DNA of 64,000 nucleotides from Candidatus Fermentithermobacillaceae bacterium (GTDB lineage Bacteria; Bacillota; Sulfobacillia; Fermentithermobacillales; DUSS01): NCBI GenBank assembly GCA_012842495.1, contig DUSS01000045.1:134634-198633 (forward strand), written 5' to 3'. The translations under genes were made by a program, and so were the position numbers. Positions 23,452-32,154 of this stretch are shown one piece after another; position 1 is the stretch's first letter; the number at the start of each line of letters is the position of its first letter. The notes beneath the pieces were generated by a model. That model was not told where the DNA came from, did not search any database, and saw nothing but the letters and a program-made list of their open reading frames with translations.

Positions 23452-24330
23452 TTGGCATCTTCAAACGACCGTGACGTTCCCTGGAGGTTCGTAAAATCCC
23501 TTCACCTTAAGAAGCACCGGGATGAAGTGGGTCTGTCGCTAGCGGAAGGGCTCAGGGTAGTAAAGGTTTGTATTGATGCGGGAGTTGAGATTCAATCCCT
23601 ATTTTTGTCTCGCGAGTTCGTCGAATCGACTGCCGGAGAAGCTTTTCAGTGTGAGGTTGAAGCGTACCGCCGGGTGGCGGCGGGGCTTTCCGGCCGGCTC
23701 TTCCCCGTCTACACAGTGCGGGACGAGTTGTTCGAAAAGATGTCTGCCACGGAGGCTCCCCAGGGTGTTCTCGCGGTCATTCCCGTTCCCCCCAGATTCA
23801 TCCGGGCCCAGCCGCGAGGTTTGTGGCCAGAACCGCTCGTCGTGGTGGGTTCCGGCATACAGGACCCGGGGAATGTGGGTACGATGGTGAGAACGGCCGC
23901 GGCATTTGGGGCCACCGAGGTCATTTTCGGGAATGATTCGGCCGATCCGTTCTCGCCCAAAGCGATCCGGGCTTCTGCCGGTGGTTTCGTCCAGGTAAAG
24001 GTGACTCGTGTGAGATCCGTTGAGGATGAGCTCTGCCGTTGGAGCGAGCAGGGGGTAACTCTGTGGAAGACTCACCCTGCTGAGGGCACCCTGCCGTGGG
24101 AAGCGCCGCTTACAGGTCCGGTAGCCATCGCCTTCGGAAGCGAGGCCAGAGGCCTACCAGCCTCGCTGGACCGTCTCATCCCGTTGGCGCTCAGGGTGCC
24201 GATGCCCGGCGGAGTCGAATCCCTCAATGTCGGGGTATCGTGTGCAATTATCCTTTACGAAGTTTTGCGCCAGCGCTCCCTGCCCAGAGGACTGAGTACT
24301 AAAACGGTACCAAGTCAGGGGCCAGTATGA
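23452..24330 (+). CDS. SpoU/TrmH-family RNA 2'-O-methyltransferase
   Basis: This 292-residue enzyme has an N-terminal substrate-binding domain and a C-terminal SPOUT knot. The family motifs are GIQDPGNVGTMVRTAAAFGA (motif 1), IAFGSEARGLP (motif 2) and PMPGGVESLNVGVSCAI (motif 3). It methylates ribose in rRNA or tRNA using SAM; the target nucleotide is not deducible. TTG 23452 lies eleven bases after GAAGGAGG. In many Firmicutes this gene directly precedes pheST; here a 7.3-kb segment intervenes. Its end overlaps the convergent protease gene by 32 bases. Confidence 0.9.
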   Translation: MASSNDRDVPWRFVKSLHLKKHRDEVGLSLAEGLRVVKVCIDAGVEIQSLFLSREFVESTAGEAFQCEVEAYRRVAAGLSGRLFPVYTVRDELFEKMSATEAPQGVLAVIPVPPRFIRAQPRGLWPEPLVVVGSGIQDPGNVGTMVRTAAAFGATEVIFGNDSADPFSPKAIRASAGGFVQVKVTRVRSVEDELCRWSEQGVTLWKTHPAEGTLPWEAPLTGPVAIAFGSEARGLPASLDRLIPLALRVPMPGGVESLNVGVSCAIILYEVLRQRSLPRGLSTKTVPSQGPV

Positions 24331-25228
24331 CTACAGCGGTGAGTGTGAAGCTTAGGGCGAAAAACACCACCAGCACAACATAGGACCAGCTCGCAAAAAG
24401 GGTCTTGAATCTCTGCCCTAAAAGCTCATCCTGGCGGAGACTTCGGAACGTTTTGACCGCTCGTGTCCACAAGTCTCGTACGTCACTGCGGAAAGCCAGA
24501 AGCGGGACGAGTCCAGCTACCCGGACTACGACGCAAGGCAACCACTCGGGCAGTCCCGGAAATACGCCATGCACTCGTGAGTGAATGGCGTCCAACCCCA
24601 ACACGCACAGGTTGGCTGCACCATGCAAAACGATAGCTGGCCAGAGGGATGCCGTCTTCAGGACTAAGAGGGCAGCGGAGAAGCCTAACACGAACGCGTA
24701 TGCTACTCCTAGCGGGCCGTGATATAGGGCGAATATCGCGCTGGGGAGAATGACCGCCCATCCCTGGCCCCAATCGCGGAAACAGTAAAGGCCAAACCCG
24801 CGATAAAAGAGCTCTTCCGAAAGCGGAGCTACTACCCCCAGAAGGACAAGCTGAGCGAGAAAGCCCGGTGAAATCGCGCTCCCGATGACCCTTGTCATCG
24901 CCTCACTGAGGTTGCCTCCGAGGAGAAAGTCGACGAGCATCAGGACGAGTGAACTGGCCGACTGGATGCCCAGGGCGAGAATGATCGGGAAGGCCAAGCT
25001 CCCAGCCTTCGCCCGTCTTACCATGAATGCCTCTTCCGCGGGGAGTTTCCTTCTTGTAACTACGAGCCATGCGATGACGACGAATCCGACTTCAGCGACA
25101 ACTGAGGATAACAGGGGTTTACCGAATGCCGTAGCAAGAAACGAGAGACCCGCTCCGTAGACGCACGCCCTTCCCAGGTCCTGCGGGCTCAATCGGCCTT
25201 GCCCATTGTTATGAGACTCTACCTTCAA
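24299..25228 (-). CDS. CPBP-family intramembrane protease
   Basis: This polytopic membrane protein of about 309 residues carries the CPBP (CAAX protease and bacteriocin-processing) motifs: EELFYRGFGLYCFR (EExxxR), FALYHGPLG and the later HGAANL. Members are intramembrane glutamate/metal proteases that process peptides or prenylated substrates; the substrate here is unknown. The TTG at 25228, eight bases after GGAGG, is preferred over the GTG at 25291, which has a poor site. It is transcribed against its core-gene neighbours at the left edge of the accessory segment. Confidence 0.8.
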   Translation of the reverse strand: MKVESHNNGQGRLSPQDLGRACVYGAGLSFLATAFGKPLLSSVVAEVGFVVIAWLVVTRRKLPAEEAFMVRRAKAGSLAFPIILALGIQSASSLVLMLVDFLLGGNLSEAMTRVIGSAISPGFLAQLVLLGVVAPLSEELFYRGFGLYCFRDWGQGWAVILPSAIFALYHGPLGVAYAFVLGFSAALLVLKTASLWPAIVLHGAANLCVLGLDAIHSRVHGVFPGLPEWLPCVVVRVAGLVPLLAFRSDVRDLWTRAVKTFRSLRQDELLGQRFKTLFASWSYVVLVVFFALSFTLTAVVILAPDLVPF

Positions 25229-25486
25229 TTTGCTTTCCTCCAACAATTCCAAGGTCCGGGTGGGAGGTTGTCTGTCAAGTGGCAGGTCCACCTGCTAAAA
25301 CAGAAAGTAGCCTTCGCTCCGGCATCGAGTTACACCACGTGCTGCCCGCCTGCGGCAAACGCTGTCACTTTGCAGATTGATTCTCCGGCTTGAGCACTTT
25401 GCTTCTTTGTCAAATTCCTCTACAATCTTGCCAATCCCTCCCTCAAGGAAAGTGATAATTTCTTTTCAGCTTCCTGTAGGAGAAGA

Positions 25487-26612
25487 ATGACTTTGCAGAT
25501 TCTGTGGAGAGCGTGCATGTCCTATGCGGCCCTGGGAAATAGGGTCCCCTTTCCGGTCCCTGGCGAATGCCCGGTTTGCCGGAGGAAAGTGAATCTGAAG
25601 CGCCATGGATGGTACCTGCGGTATGCAGCGAGAGAGGACCTCGAAGTACAGGTTTGGATTCCGAGGCTTCCGTGCCCTGGACCCGTCGATCTTTGAGCCC
25701 CTCTTCCTTCGAAGAGAAATCCGCAAGGTGCGTCACGACTCTACGATATCCGTGCAGAACGAGAAGAAAACCTGGCCCGGATCAGGTACCTGGTCGGAAC
25801 AGAGAGGCATTGGAGTGATTCTCGGCGAGCCGGGCTGGGGCGAAACCTACGCTTTGAGGTCGGTCACGGAAAGTTTGAATCCCTCGGTCTACAGTACCGT
25901 CTATTTACCCTTTCTACGGGAACCACCATGGACATGTACAGGGCAATTGCAGCCCGGTCTGGGAGAAGAGCCTCGCTTTCGGAAGGTGGACCTCTTTGGC
26001 CAGATCCAGAAGGCCGTCGGGCATCTGTACTATGACAAGAAGATTACCCCTGTCTTCATCACGGACGAGATGCACCTTGCTCGGTCAGACTTCCTCCTCG
26101 ACCTGGCCATGATTTTCAACTTTTCCATGGACTCGAAAAACCCCTTCGTCCTCGTATTGTCGGGCTTGCCTTTCTTCCAATCCCGCCTCAGGCTCAACCA
26201 GGCACAACCCCTGGCGCAGCGGATCATCGTCCAGTACAAGTTCGAGCCCCCGGACAAAGATGAGGTCAAGGGCTATCTCGACCAGAGGCTGAGACTCGCC
26301 GGTGCCGTGACCCCCATCTTCACCGTCCAGGCCATCGAGGCCATAGCTTCTCGCACGGGTGGATGGCCGAGACTCATGAACAACCTGGCATCTACAGCGC
26401 TTCTCTATAGCGCTCAACTGAAAAGAAGTCCCATCGAGAGCGAAGAAGGAGCAGACAGGATGGCGGGACTCCTGTCGGCCAAAGCGAACGGCGAGTTGAG
26501 CAGGTACACAAGAGAATGGTGCGAGCCATGGAAACCGGTTTGCGCGGCGTCGCCTCGGATGGAAGAGTTGAGCGCTACCGAGCTGTTTGGCAATCCTCGT
26601 CCCTCCTGGTGA
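25487..26612 (+). pseudogene. Decayed ExeA/TniB-type ATPase and zinc-finger fragment of an insertion element
   Basis: A first fragment (25487-25690) keeps a CPVCRRKVNLKRHGWYLRYA zinc-finger start like that of proteins paired with such ATPases. The following frame (25605-26612) encodes an ExeA-like AAA protein (LFGQIQKAVGHLYYD, VFITDEMHLAR, LSGLPFFQSRLRL). Its Walker A reads GEPGWGETYALR, with the essential Lys replaced by Glu. Between about 25912 and 25958 the conserved sequence (TGTTMDMYRAIAA) lies in another frame, implying two compensating indels. These elements normally carry a DDE transposase, which is absent. It is a dead transposition module. Confidence 0.7.
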
Positions 26613-26901
26613 CGTGTCGATTGCACACCCGATCTACCAGAGGCAGGATGGCCTTTCCTGCTGGTTAAGGGCCATACCCCGTCAAGTTTTTACACCAACA
26701 TACCGGACACTACTCCGGATACCTTCCTCGGTAAGGATCGTTTGGCCCTTGTATCTGAACCTAGCCGGTCCATCCGTCTCGTGGTGAATTCCGACCCTCC
26801 GTTCGAGCTGCCCGGCGGAAATTCCATTGCAACGTTCCACGGATTTGCAAAGTGCGACGGTTACCCGTGTCCGAACCTGCGGTTTATAGCGTGGTCCGAG
26901 C

Positions 26902-26918
26902 TGGCACACGGATTGCTT
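26902..26918 (+). promoter_or_regulatory. Sigma-54 (-24/-12) promoter
   Basis: TGGCAC (26902-26907) and TTGCTT (26913-26918) place GG (26903-26904) and GC (26915-26916) exactly ten bases apart, the sigma-54 spacing. The start would be near 26927, before the aminotransferase gene at 26974. An inverted repeat (GAATTCCG 26786-26793, CGGAAATTC 26816-26824) about 100 bases upstream could be an activator site. The rest of 26613-26901 holds no recognised gene. Confidence 0.75.
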
Positions 26919-26973
26919 CAAATCCTCCGACGGGTGTAGATTCAAACCATTTCGAGAGGAGGAGTACCCGCAC

Positions 26974-28251
26974 ATGCAATGTGAGGCCGTAGGCGAGTTC
27001 ATGTCGGAATCGCTGCTGAAGGAGGTACGAGACAAGTTTTACTACGTGAACTGGAGCCCGCACGATGGTCAACGGATATTCCTGGATAACGCTTCGGGCT
27101 CACTGAGACTTAAAGAAATGGTCCAGCGCGTGGAAAGGGAGCTTTCTTTGCCGGACCAGCTCGGGAGAGCTACTTCAGGCTCGAAACATGCAGGCCAAGT
27201 GAAATCCCGCGGCGAGTATGACGTCAGGTTGTTCCTCGGTGTAGATGGGGGAGTGGTGATGCCCGCTCAGAGCGCAACGGCGGCAGCATTCCGCGTAGTA
27301 GAAGAGGCGGTAGCTAACTTTCGCGGGTCGAATGTCGTGACTACCGCTCTCGAGCATCCCTGCATTTACGACTCGACGCAGATATTTGCCAGGATGTATG
27401 GCAAGGAGTGGCGGGTCGCGCCCTTTGACGTGCGCACCGGTCGCGTGCCCGTACAGTCCGTGGTTGACATCGTCGATAAGGAAACGTCGGTTCTTGCCAT
27501 AATCCATGGATCTAACGTGACGGGAGCTTACAACGACATTGGTGCGATCGTCACGCAAGCGAGGAAGAAAAACCCGGATTTATGCATCATCGTAGACGGC
27601 GTTCAGTACGCTCCTCACGCGCCGGTAGACCTGACGGAGATTCGTCCGGACGCTTACATCATCGGGTGCTATAAGTCTTTTGCCAAGAAAGGTATAGCTT
27701 TCGCCTGGTTGTCGGACCGCTTTGCCGCCATCCCGCATCGCAAGTTGATCGGTAAGAAGCCACACGAATGGGAATTGGGAAGCATGGACCAAGCAGATTT
27801 TGCGGCATGGTCTTCCGTCGTGGATTACTGGTGCTGGCTCGGCAGCCATTTCACGAAGTCCTCCGATCGAAGGAGCCAGCTGGTAGCGGGGATGAAAGCT
27901 GCCGAAAGACACGAAACAGCGCTGCTTGAGAGACTTATGTATGGCACTCCGCAGCGGCGGGGGCTCAGAAGCTTGACCGGGGTAACTGCCTACTGTGTGG
28001 ACGATGGTCTTAGCGAGAGAGCCTGTCTTGTGTCTTTCAACCTGGCAAACATGCCGGCACCGGCTGCCGTGGACGCCTACGTCTCTCGAGGAATAGCTAT
28101 CTCCGCTCGGGTATCCGACGCCTATTCCAGGCACATACTGGAGCGCATTAGAGTAGACTCCGTCGTACGCTTGTCGGCATGCCATTACACCTCGCCTGAA
28201 GAGATAGATGCTTTTCTCGACGTTACGGAGGACTTGATAAAAACACGGTAA
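26974..28251 (+). CDS. PLP-dependent class V aminotransferase / cysteine-desulfurase-like enzyme
   Basis: This 425-residue fold-type I PLP enzyme has FLDNASGSLR near the N-terminus, the cofactor stretch SATAAAF, LEHPCIYDS, IIVDGVQYAPH (Asp208, His215) and the Schiff-base lysine in GCYKSFAKKG (K234). It resembles the class V group that includes NifS/SufS, selenocysteine lyase and isopenicillin-N epimerase-like enzymes. The NifS-type catalytic loop cysteine is not evident, so an aminotransferase, lyase or epimerase reaction is as likely. It lies directly downstream of the sigma-54 promoter and 16 bases before the symporter gene. A role in using an imported amino or dicarboxylic acid is inferred. 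Confidence 0.8.
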   Translation: MQCEAVGEFMSESLLKEVRDKFYYVNWSPHDGQRIFLDNASGSLRLKEMVQRVERELSLPDQLGRATSGSKHAGQVKSRGEYDVRLFLGVDGGVVMPAQSATAAAFRVVEEAVANFRGSNVVTTALEHPCIYDSTQIFARMYGKEWRVAPFDVRTGRVPVQSVVDIVDKETSVLAIIHGSNVTGAYNDIGAIVTQARKKNPDLCIIVDGVQYAPHAPVDLTEIRPDAYIIGCYKSFAKKGIAFAWLSDRFAAIPHRKLIGKKPHEWELGSMDQADFAAWSSVVDYWCWLGSHFTKSSDRRSQLVAGMKAAERHETALLERLMYGTPQRRGLRSLTGVTAYCVDDGLSERACLVSFNLANMPAPAAVDAYVSRGIAISARVSDAYSRHILERIRVDSVVRLSACHYTSPEEIDAFLDVTEDLIKTR

Positions 28252-28267
28252 CAGGGGGTGCGAGAAC

Positions 28268-29464
28268 ATGAAGTGGTGGTTCGGTAGGCCGTTGTACGTA
28301 AAGATCACGATAATGCTCATCCTCGGTATAGTCGCGGGTGCCGCGCTTGGGGAAAAAGCGTCATTGTTGAAGCCATTAGGGGACGTCTTCGTAAACCTTC
28401 TCAAGATGCTCATCGTCCCACTGGTATTTTTCACGATCTCCGCCGGAGTCACAAAGATGGAGAGCCCGAAAGAACTCGGTAGGATCGGGACGGGTATCAT
28501 GCTGTACTACGTTGTGACGTCTACCCTTGCCGCGGCGGTGGGAACCCTTATGGGGTTGGTCATTCGTCCGGGTCTTGGTGCGCAAGGGTTGCTGGCTGGC
28601 ACGGTCGAAACCAAACCGGCGAGTTTTTCCTTCGTGAACCAGATCGTGTCGTGGGTACCCACCAATCCGGTTCAGGCGATGGCCGAAATGAACATGATGC
28701 ACATAATCATCTTCGCCGTTCTGGTCGGCGTGGTAGTTCTGTTGCTCGGCGAACGAGCCAAGACCGTCCGGACCGTACTCGCCGAAGGTAGCGATTTGAT
28801 GATCCGCATGACCGAGATCATCATGGAGCTGGCTCCGTACGGCATCTTCGCACTGGTGGCTGTCATGGTGGGTACACTTGGAGGAAAGATGCTCGCCGCC
28901 GTGGGAAAGTTCCTTGTGGCTGACTATCTCTCCATGGTGACGCTCCTCGTTCTGGTGTATCCAACGATATTGAAGTTTGTCGCAAAGAAAAACGTCTTGG
29001 CCTTTTACCGTGACATAAGCCCGGTCATCGTTGTGGCAGCTACTACCACTTCGAGTGCTGCTACCTTACCCGTGTCGCTTAGAATCGCAAAGGAGCGTCT
29101 GGGTTTGCCGGAGAAAGTATATGGGTTCACCCTGCCGCTGGGCAACACGGTTAACATGGACGGTGCTGCAACTGCATTTGCCCTGATAGGCGTATTTGGT
29201 GCCGACTTATTCGGCGTACCAATTACCCCAGCTCTGGTCGTTCAGTTCGTGTTCCTCGGGCTCGTGCTCTCTATCGGCGCAGCGGGGGTAAAAGGCGCGG
29301 GGATCGTCATGTCATCGGTACTGCTGCAAACACTTGGCATGCCTCTTAGCCTGGTGCCTGTGCTCGCGGCGATATGGCCCTTGATTGACCCGGGCCATAC
29401 TGTATGTAACAATACGGGTGACTTGGTGGGGACGGTTGTAGTTTCGTCCAGAGTCACAGACTAG
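28268..29464 (+). CDS. Dicarboxylate/amino acid:cation symporter (DAACS/GltP family)
   Basis: This 398-residue transporter has the DAACS signatures: VPLVFFTISAGV, the serine-rich reentrant loop TTTSSAATLPVSLR, and the NTVNMDGAATAF motif in helix 7 that binds cation and substrate. It imports glutamate, aspartate, C4-dicarboxylates or neutral amino acids with Na+ or H+. It is cotranscribed with the upstream PLP enzyme (16-base gap), which suggests that its substrate is that enzyme's substrate. The arginine marking acidic substrates in helix 8 is not evident in the ending (GHTVCNNTGDLVGT). Confidence 0.9.
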   Translation: MKWWFGRPLYVKITIMLILGIVAGAALGEKASLLKPLGDVFVNLLKMLIVPLVFFTISAGVTKMESPKELGRIGTGIMLYYVVTSTLAAAVGTLMGLVIRPGLGAQGLLAGTVETKPASFSFVNQIVSWVPTNPVQAMAEMNMMHIIIFAVLVGVVVLLLGERAKTVRTVLAEGSDLMIRMTEIIMELAPYGIFALVAVMVGTLGGKMLAAVGKFLVADYLSMVTLLVLVYPTILKFVAKKNVLAFYRDISPVIVVAATTTSSAATLPVSLRIAKERLGLPEKVYGFTLPLGNTVNMDGAATAFALIGVFGADLFGVPITPALVVQFVFLGLVLSIGAAGVKGAGIVMSSVLLQTLGMPLSLVPVLAAIWPLIDPGHTVCNNTGDLVGTVVVSSRVTD

Positions 29465-29629
29465 TTTACGTGCGATCGGGGTCTAGGCGCCTCGCTCGGT
29501 CGGAATCACGGGGCGGGGCGCCGCCACCGCAGGCCGGACGCTGTGCTCTTTTCAGCTGTTATGCGCGGTCGCGTGGGGAAGGGGCGGGAATCAACCGGGG
29601 TTGGAGCAACTTGAGCGGAGGCTAGGCTT

Positions 29630-31036
29630 ATGAGCGTGCAACTGGTGGGGAACTACCTTCCCATACAGAGACTATGTGATGGCCTTGCTTCCGGCGTGGG
29701 AGCCGAAATTACTGTTATAGCATTAAATCTTCACAGAGTTGCAGGTACGGGTCCGTTCAGGGATTCCGTAGGTAAATGCGTCCCGGATTACTATCTTTCC
29801 TCAAAGGCAATACGTACCGGAGAAACGCTAGTCGTGGATGCTCCTGGGCGACATAGGCTCTGTGCTGACTGCAGAGTACGAGACGGCTGTACAGAGACCA
29901 TAGCCATCGCCACTCCGATAGTCCGAGGAAGCAGCATCATTGGAGCCATAGCGGTAGTAGGCACGACGGAGCACCAACGGGCTCGTCTTTCGAACAACGT
30001 GGATGGTCTTAGATACATGTTTAAAGAGGTCTCTACAGTAGTCGGTGCTCAACTGGTCGTTCCGGCAGAACGGTCGAAACATCGAGCCATCACATTTGAC
30101 CACATCATCGGCGATTCGCCCCCAATGCTGGAAGCAAAGCTGACAGCGGCGAGGGCGGCAGGGTCGCATGCGAACATACTCTTGTTGGGGGAAACTGGAA
30201 CAGGAAAAGAACTATTTGCTAGAGCAATACACGCTGCAAGCGACAGATCACATGGTCCTTTCATCGCTGTAAACTGCGGTGCCATACCTGAAGGGTTATT
30301 TGAAAGTGAGCTATTCGGCTACGAGGAGGGTGCGTTTACTGGAGCACGTAGAGGGGGCAAACCTGGAATCATCGAGTTAGCACGTGGTGGGACACTGTTT
30401 TTGGATGAGGTTGGCGATTTGCCGTTACAGGTTCAGGGCAAGTTACTGAGAGCACTCGAGCAAAAGGAAGTCTTGAGGATCGGGGCTAAGGCACCCGTTC
30501 ATGCTGATTTCAGGCTGATCACGGCCACGCACAAAGATCTGCAAGAGCTGGTTGATCGTGGCTTATTTAGAAGTGATCTGTTCTACCGCATTAACGTCGT
30601 TCCCATCAGAATTCCGCCCCTCCGAGAACGGGCCGAGGATATACCGTTGTTGATACAGCACTTCATGATGAGGCACTCTTGGGAACGTCGAACTCCGCTG
30701 AGCTTGACTGATGAAGCACTCAGAGCGCTGATGACATACCCATGGCCGGGAAACGTCCGCGAACTTGAAAACCTTGTTGAGTACTTCGTGGTCATGGCAA
30801 AAGGTTCTCGAATCGGTCTCAAAGACTTGCCGTCGATTTACCTTCGCCGAGGAAGCACTTCAAAGCTGCAGGGAGGCGTCATTCCCTTGAAGGAGCTCGA
30901 GCGAATGGCTGTCGAGCAGGCACTGGAACTGTACGGAAGATCCGGTGAAGGGAAACGCGCAGCGGCGAGGGCGCTGGGTATCGATGTCAGCACCCTTTAC
31001 CGAAAGATCAAACGGTATTCAATACGCTTATCCTAG
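29630..31036 (+). CDS. Sigma-54-dependent transcriptional activator with cysteine cluster in the sensor domain
   Basis: A 468-residue enhancer-binding protein. The N-terminal sensor (about 1-140) is GAF-like and contains CADCRVRDGC (C78, C81, C87) followed by AIATPIV. The AAA+ domain has Walker A GETGTGKE (from 187), the sigma-54 contact loop GAFTGA (234-239) and GGTLFLDEVGDLP. A Fis-type helix-turn-helix ends it (AARALGIDVSTLYRKIKRY). It should activate the -24/-12 promoter at 26902, two genes upstream. The cysteine cluster could bind metal or sense redox. Codon choice is more A/T-rich than in neighbouring core genes, consistent with transfer. Confidence 0.9.
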   Translation: MSVQLVGNYLPIQRLCDGLASGVGAEITVIALNLHRVAGTGPFRDSVGKCVPDYYLSSKAIRTGETLVVDAPGRHRLCADCRVRDGCTETIAIATPIVRGSSIIGAIAVVGTTEHQRARLSNNVDGLRYMFKEVSTVVGAQLVVPAERSKHRAITFDHIIGDSPPMLEAKLTAARAAGSHANILLLGETGTGKELFARAIHAASDRSHGPFIAVNCGAIPEGLFESELFGYEEGAFTGARRGGKPGIIELARGGTLFLDEVGDLPLQVQGKLLRALEQKEVLRIGAKAPVHADFRLITATHKDLQELVDRGLFRSDLFYRINVVPIRIPPLRERAEDIPLLIQHFMMRHSWERRTPLSLTDEALRALMTYPWPGNVRELENLVEYFVVMAKGSRIGLKDLPSIYLRRGSTSKLQGGVIPLKELERMAVEQALELYGRSGEGKRAAARALGIDVSTLYRKIKRYSIRLS

Positions 31037-31154
31037 TCTCCCCGTTTTTCGGGTACCCGTTTAAAGAAGTTCCAGCCTATCGGTGCTCACACGAGATCGG
31101 CCATCACCCTTGCCAGGACAGATCTCGCCAGTATGACGGATGTCCCGGTGAGGT

Positions 31155-31510
31155 ATGAGTAAAATCTCTGTGGGTCGGTAGAAGGCAAAAAGGGCGAGAA
31201 GGCATCCGGAAAGGCACCATTGCCACGTTGCTCGGGGATGTAGAGTATTGCCGGAGGTATTACTTCGACAGAAAGACGGCTGGATACGTGTATCTGTTGG
31301 ACGAAGCACTGGGGGTTGGCAGGGGAAGGGTCGGCCCCGGTTTGGCCGTAGTGGCTGCAATTCAGGCGGTGATCGGGCCTTCCTACCGGGCCGCAAGAGA
31401 CGCACTGAAATAGTTCTACGGGCATCAGGTAGTCAGTTACGAGACCATTCGGCAGTTGATATTGCGGCTGGGAGAGTTTCTGGAGAAAGAAGAAGCGGGC
31501 AAACGGGAAG
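31155..31510 (+). pseudogene. ISLre2-family (UPF0236) transposase remnant
   Basis: Read through an internal stop (TAG 31411-31413), the frame contains GIRKGTIATLLGDVEYCRRY, then YFDRKTAGYVYLLDEALG, GPSYRAARDAL and FYGHQVVSYETIRQLIL, a close match to the N-terminal third of ISLre2-type transposases. The similarity ends near 31510, where the acidic EKEEAGKREEPE linker breaks off. The catalytic part and the element ends are missing. It is a dead fragment at the right edge of the accessory segment. Confidence 0.75.
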
Positions 31511-31604
31511 AACCTGAGGCACCCTGCCATCACATGAGTACCAGTATAGAGGGGCGTGGCTTCTCATCCACAACCACTTGACAGACTCTAGAGCCTGTTG
31601 CTCG

Positions 31605-31633
31605 TTGCCATCCGGGTGGCAGGATGGTATCAT
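31605..31633 (+). promoter_or_regulatory. Sigma-A promoter of the pheST leader
   Basis: TTGCCA (31605-31610) and TATCAT (31628-31633) are 17 bases apart and the -10 has a TGG extension. Transcription would begin near 31640. Confidence 0.7.
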
Positions 31634-31700
31634 CATGACAACCGACCGGCAGCCTACCCCGGACGACGCGGGAACTCAACGGGCCGGCGGCCGTCAAACG

Positions 31701-31999
31701 CGATAACACCAGGGCGAGAGTGCGATGAAGGAGAGGTTGGGCCGGTAGAAGCTGACAGGGCGAGGGGGCCGCGACTGAGAGCCCCTTTCTGCGGAGCCGG
31801 CTGAGATTCGCTCCTGAGCATCCGCGCTGAAAGAGGGATAGTTTAGGTACGGGTACCATCTTGGGTACCCTGTTTCCCCCTGGTAGGTGCGGCGTATCTC
31901 CGCGATAAGGAGACACGAGGTGGGCGGCGGTTCTCGTCGCCAAGGCCAGGGTGGTACCGCGGAAGCTTTAGCTTTCGTCCTAGGGACGGAAGCTTTTTC
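31701..31999 (+). promoter_or_regulatory. T-box leader of pheST (phenylalanine specifier TTC)
   Basis: The T-box sequence AGGGTGGTACCGCGG (31948-31962) is followed by a terminator stem (31970-31994, one G-U pair) and TTTTTCTTTT. Stem I begins near GATGAAGGAGAGG. The pattern GAGATTCGCTCCTGAGC aligns with the thrS leader and puts TTC (31807-31809, Phe) in the specifier position. Regulation by uncharged tRNA-Phe is expected. Confidence 0.92.
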
Positions 32000-32154
32000 T
32001 TTTGGCGCATGCTTTCAAATGTGGCTGGTCGCTGGTGCGCTCGTAAGAAACAGCCCGCTACAAGATGCGCGCAGGTAAGGGGGAAGAAGCGGCGGCAAGT
32101 AAGTAAATTACAGATTGGGAAGATGATGTAGACACCAGAGATGGGGGGTTACAG

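Noticed and set aside
26742-26939. 65-codon frame ahead of the sigma-54 promoter
   Set aside because: It runs through the -24/-12 element and resembles no known protein.
31887-32078. 63-codon frame over the pheST T-box
   Set aside because: It lies entirely on the T-box and terminator sequence, which explain the region.
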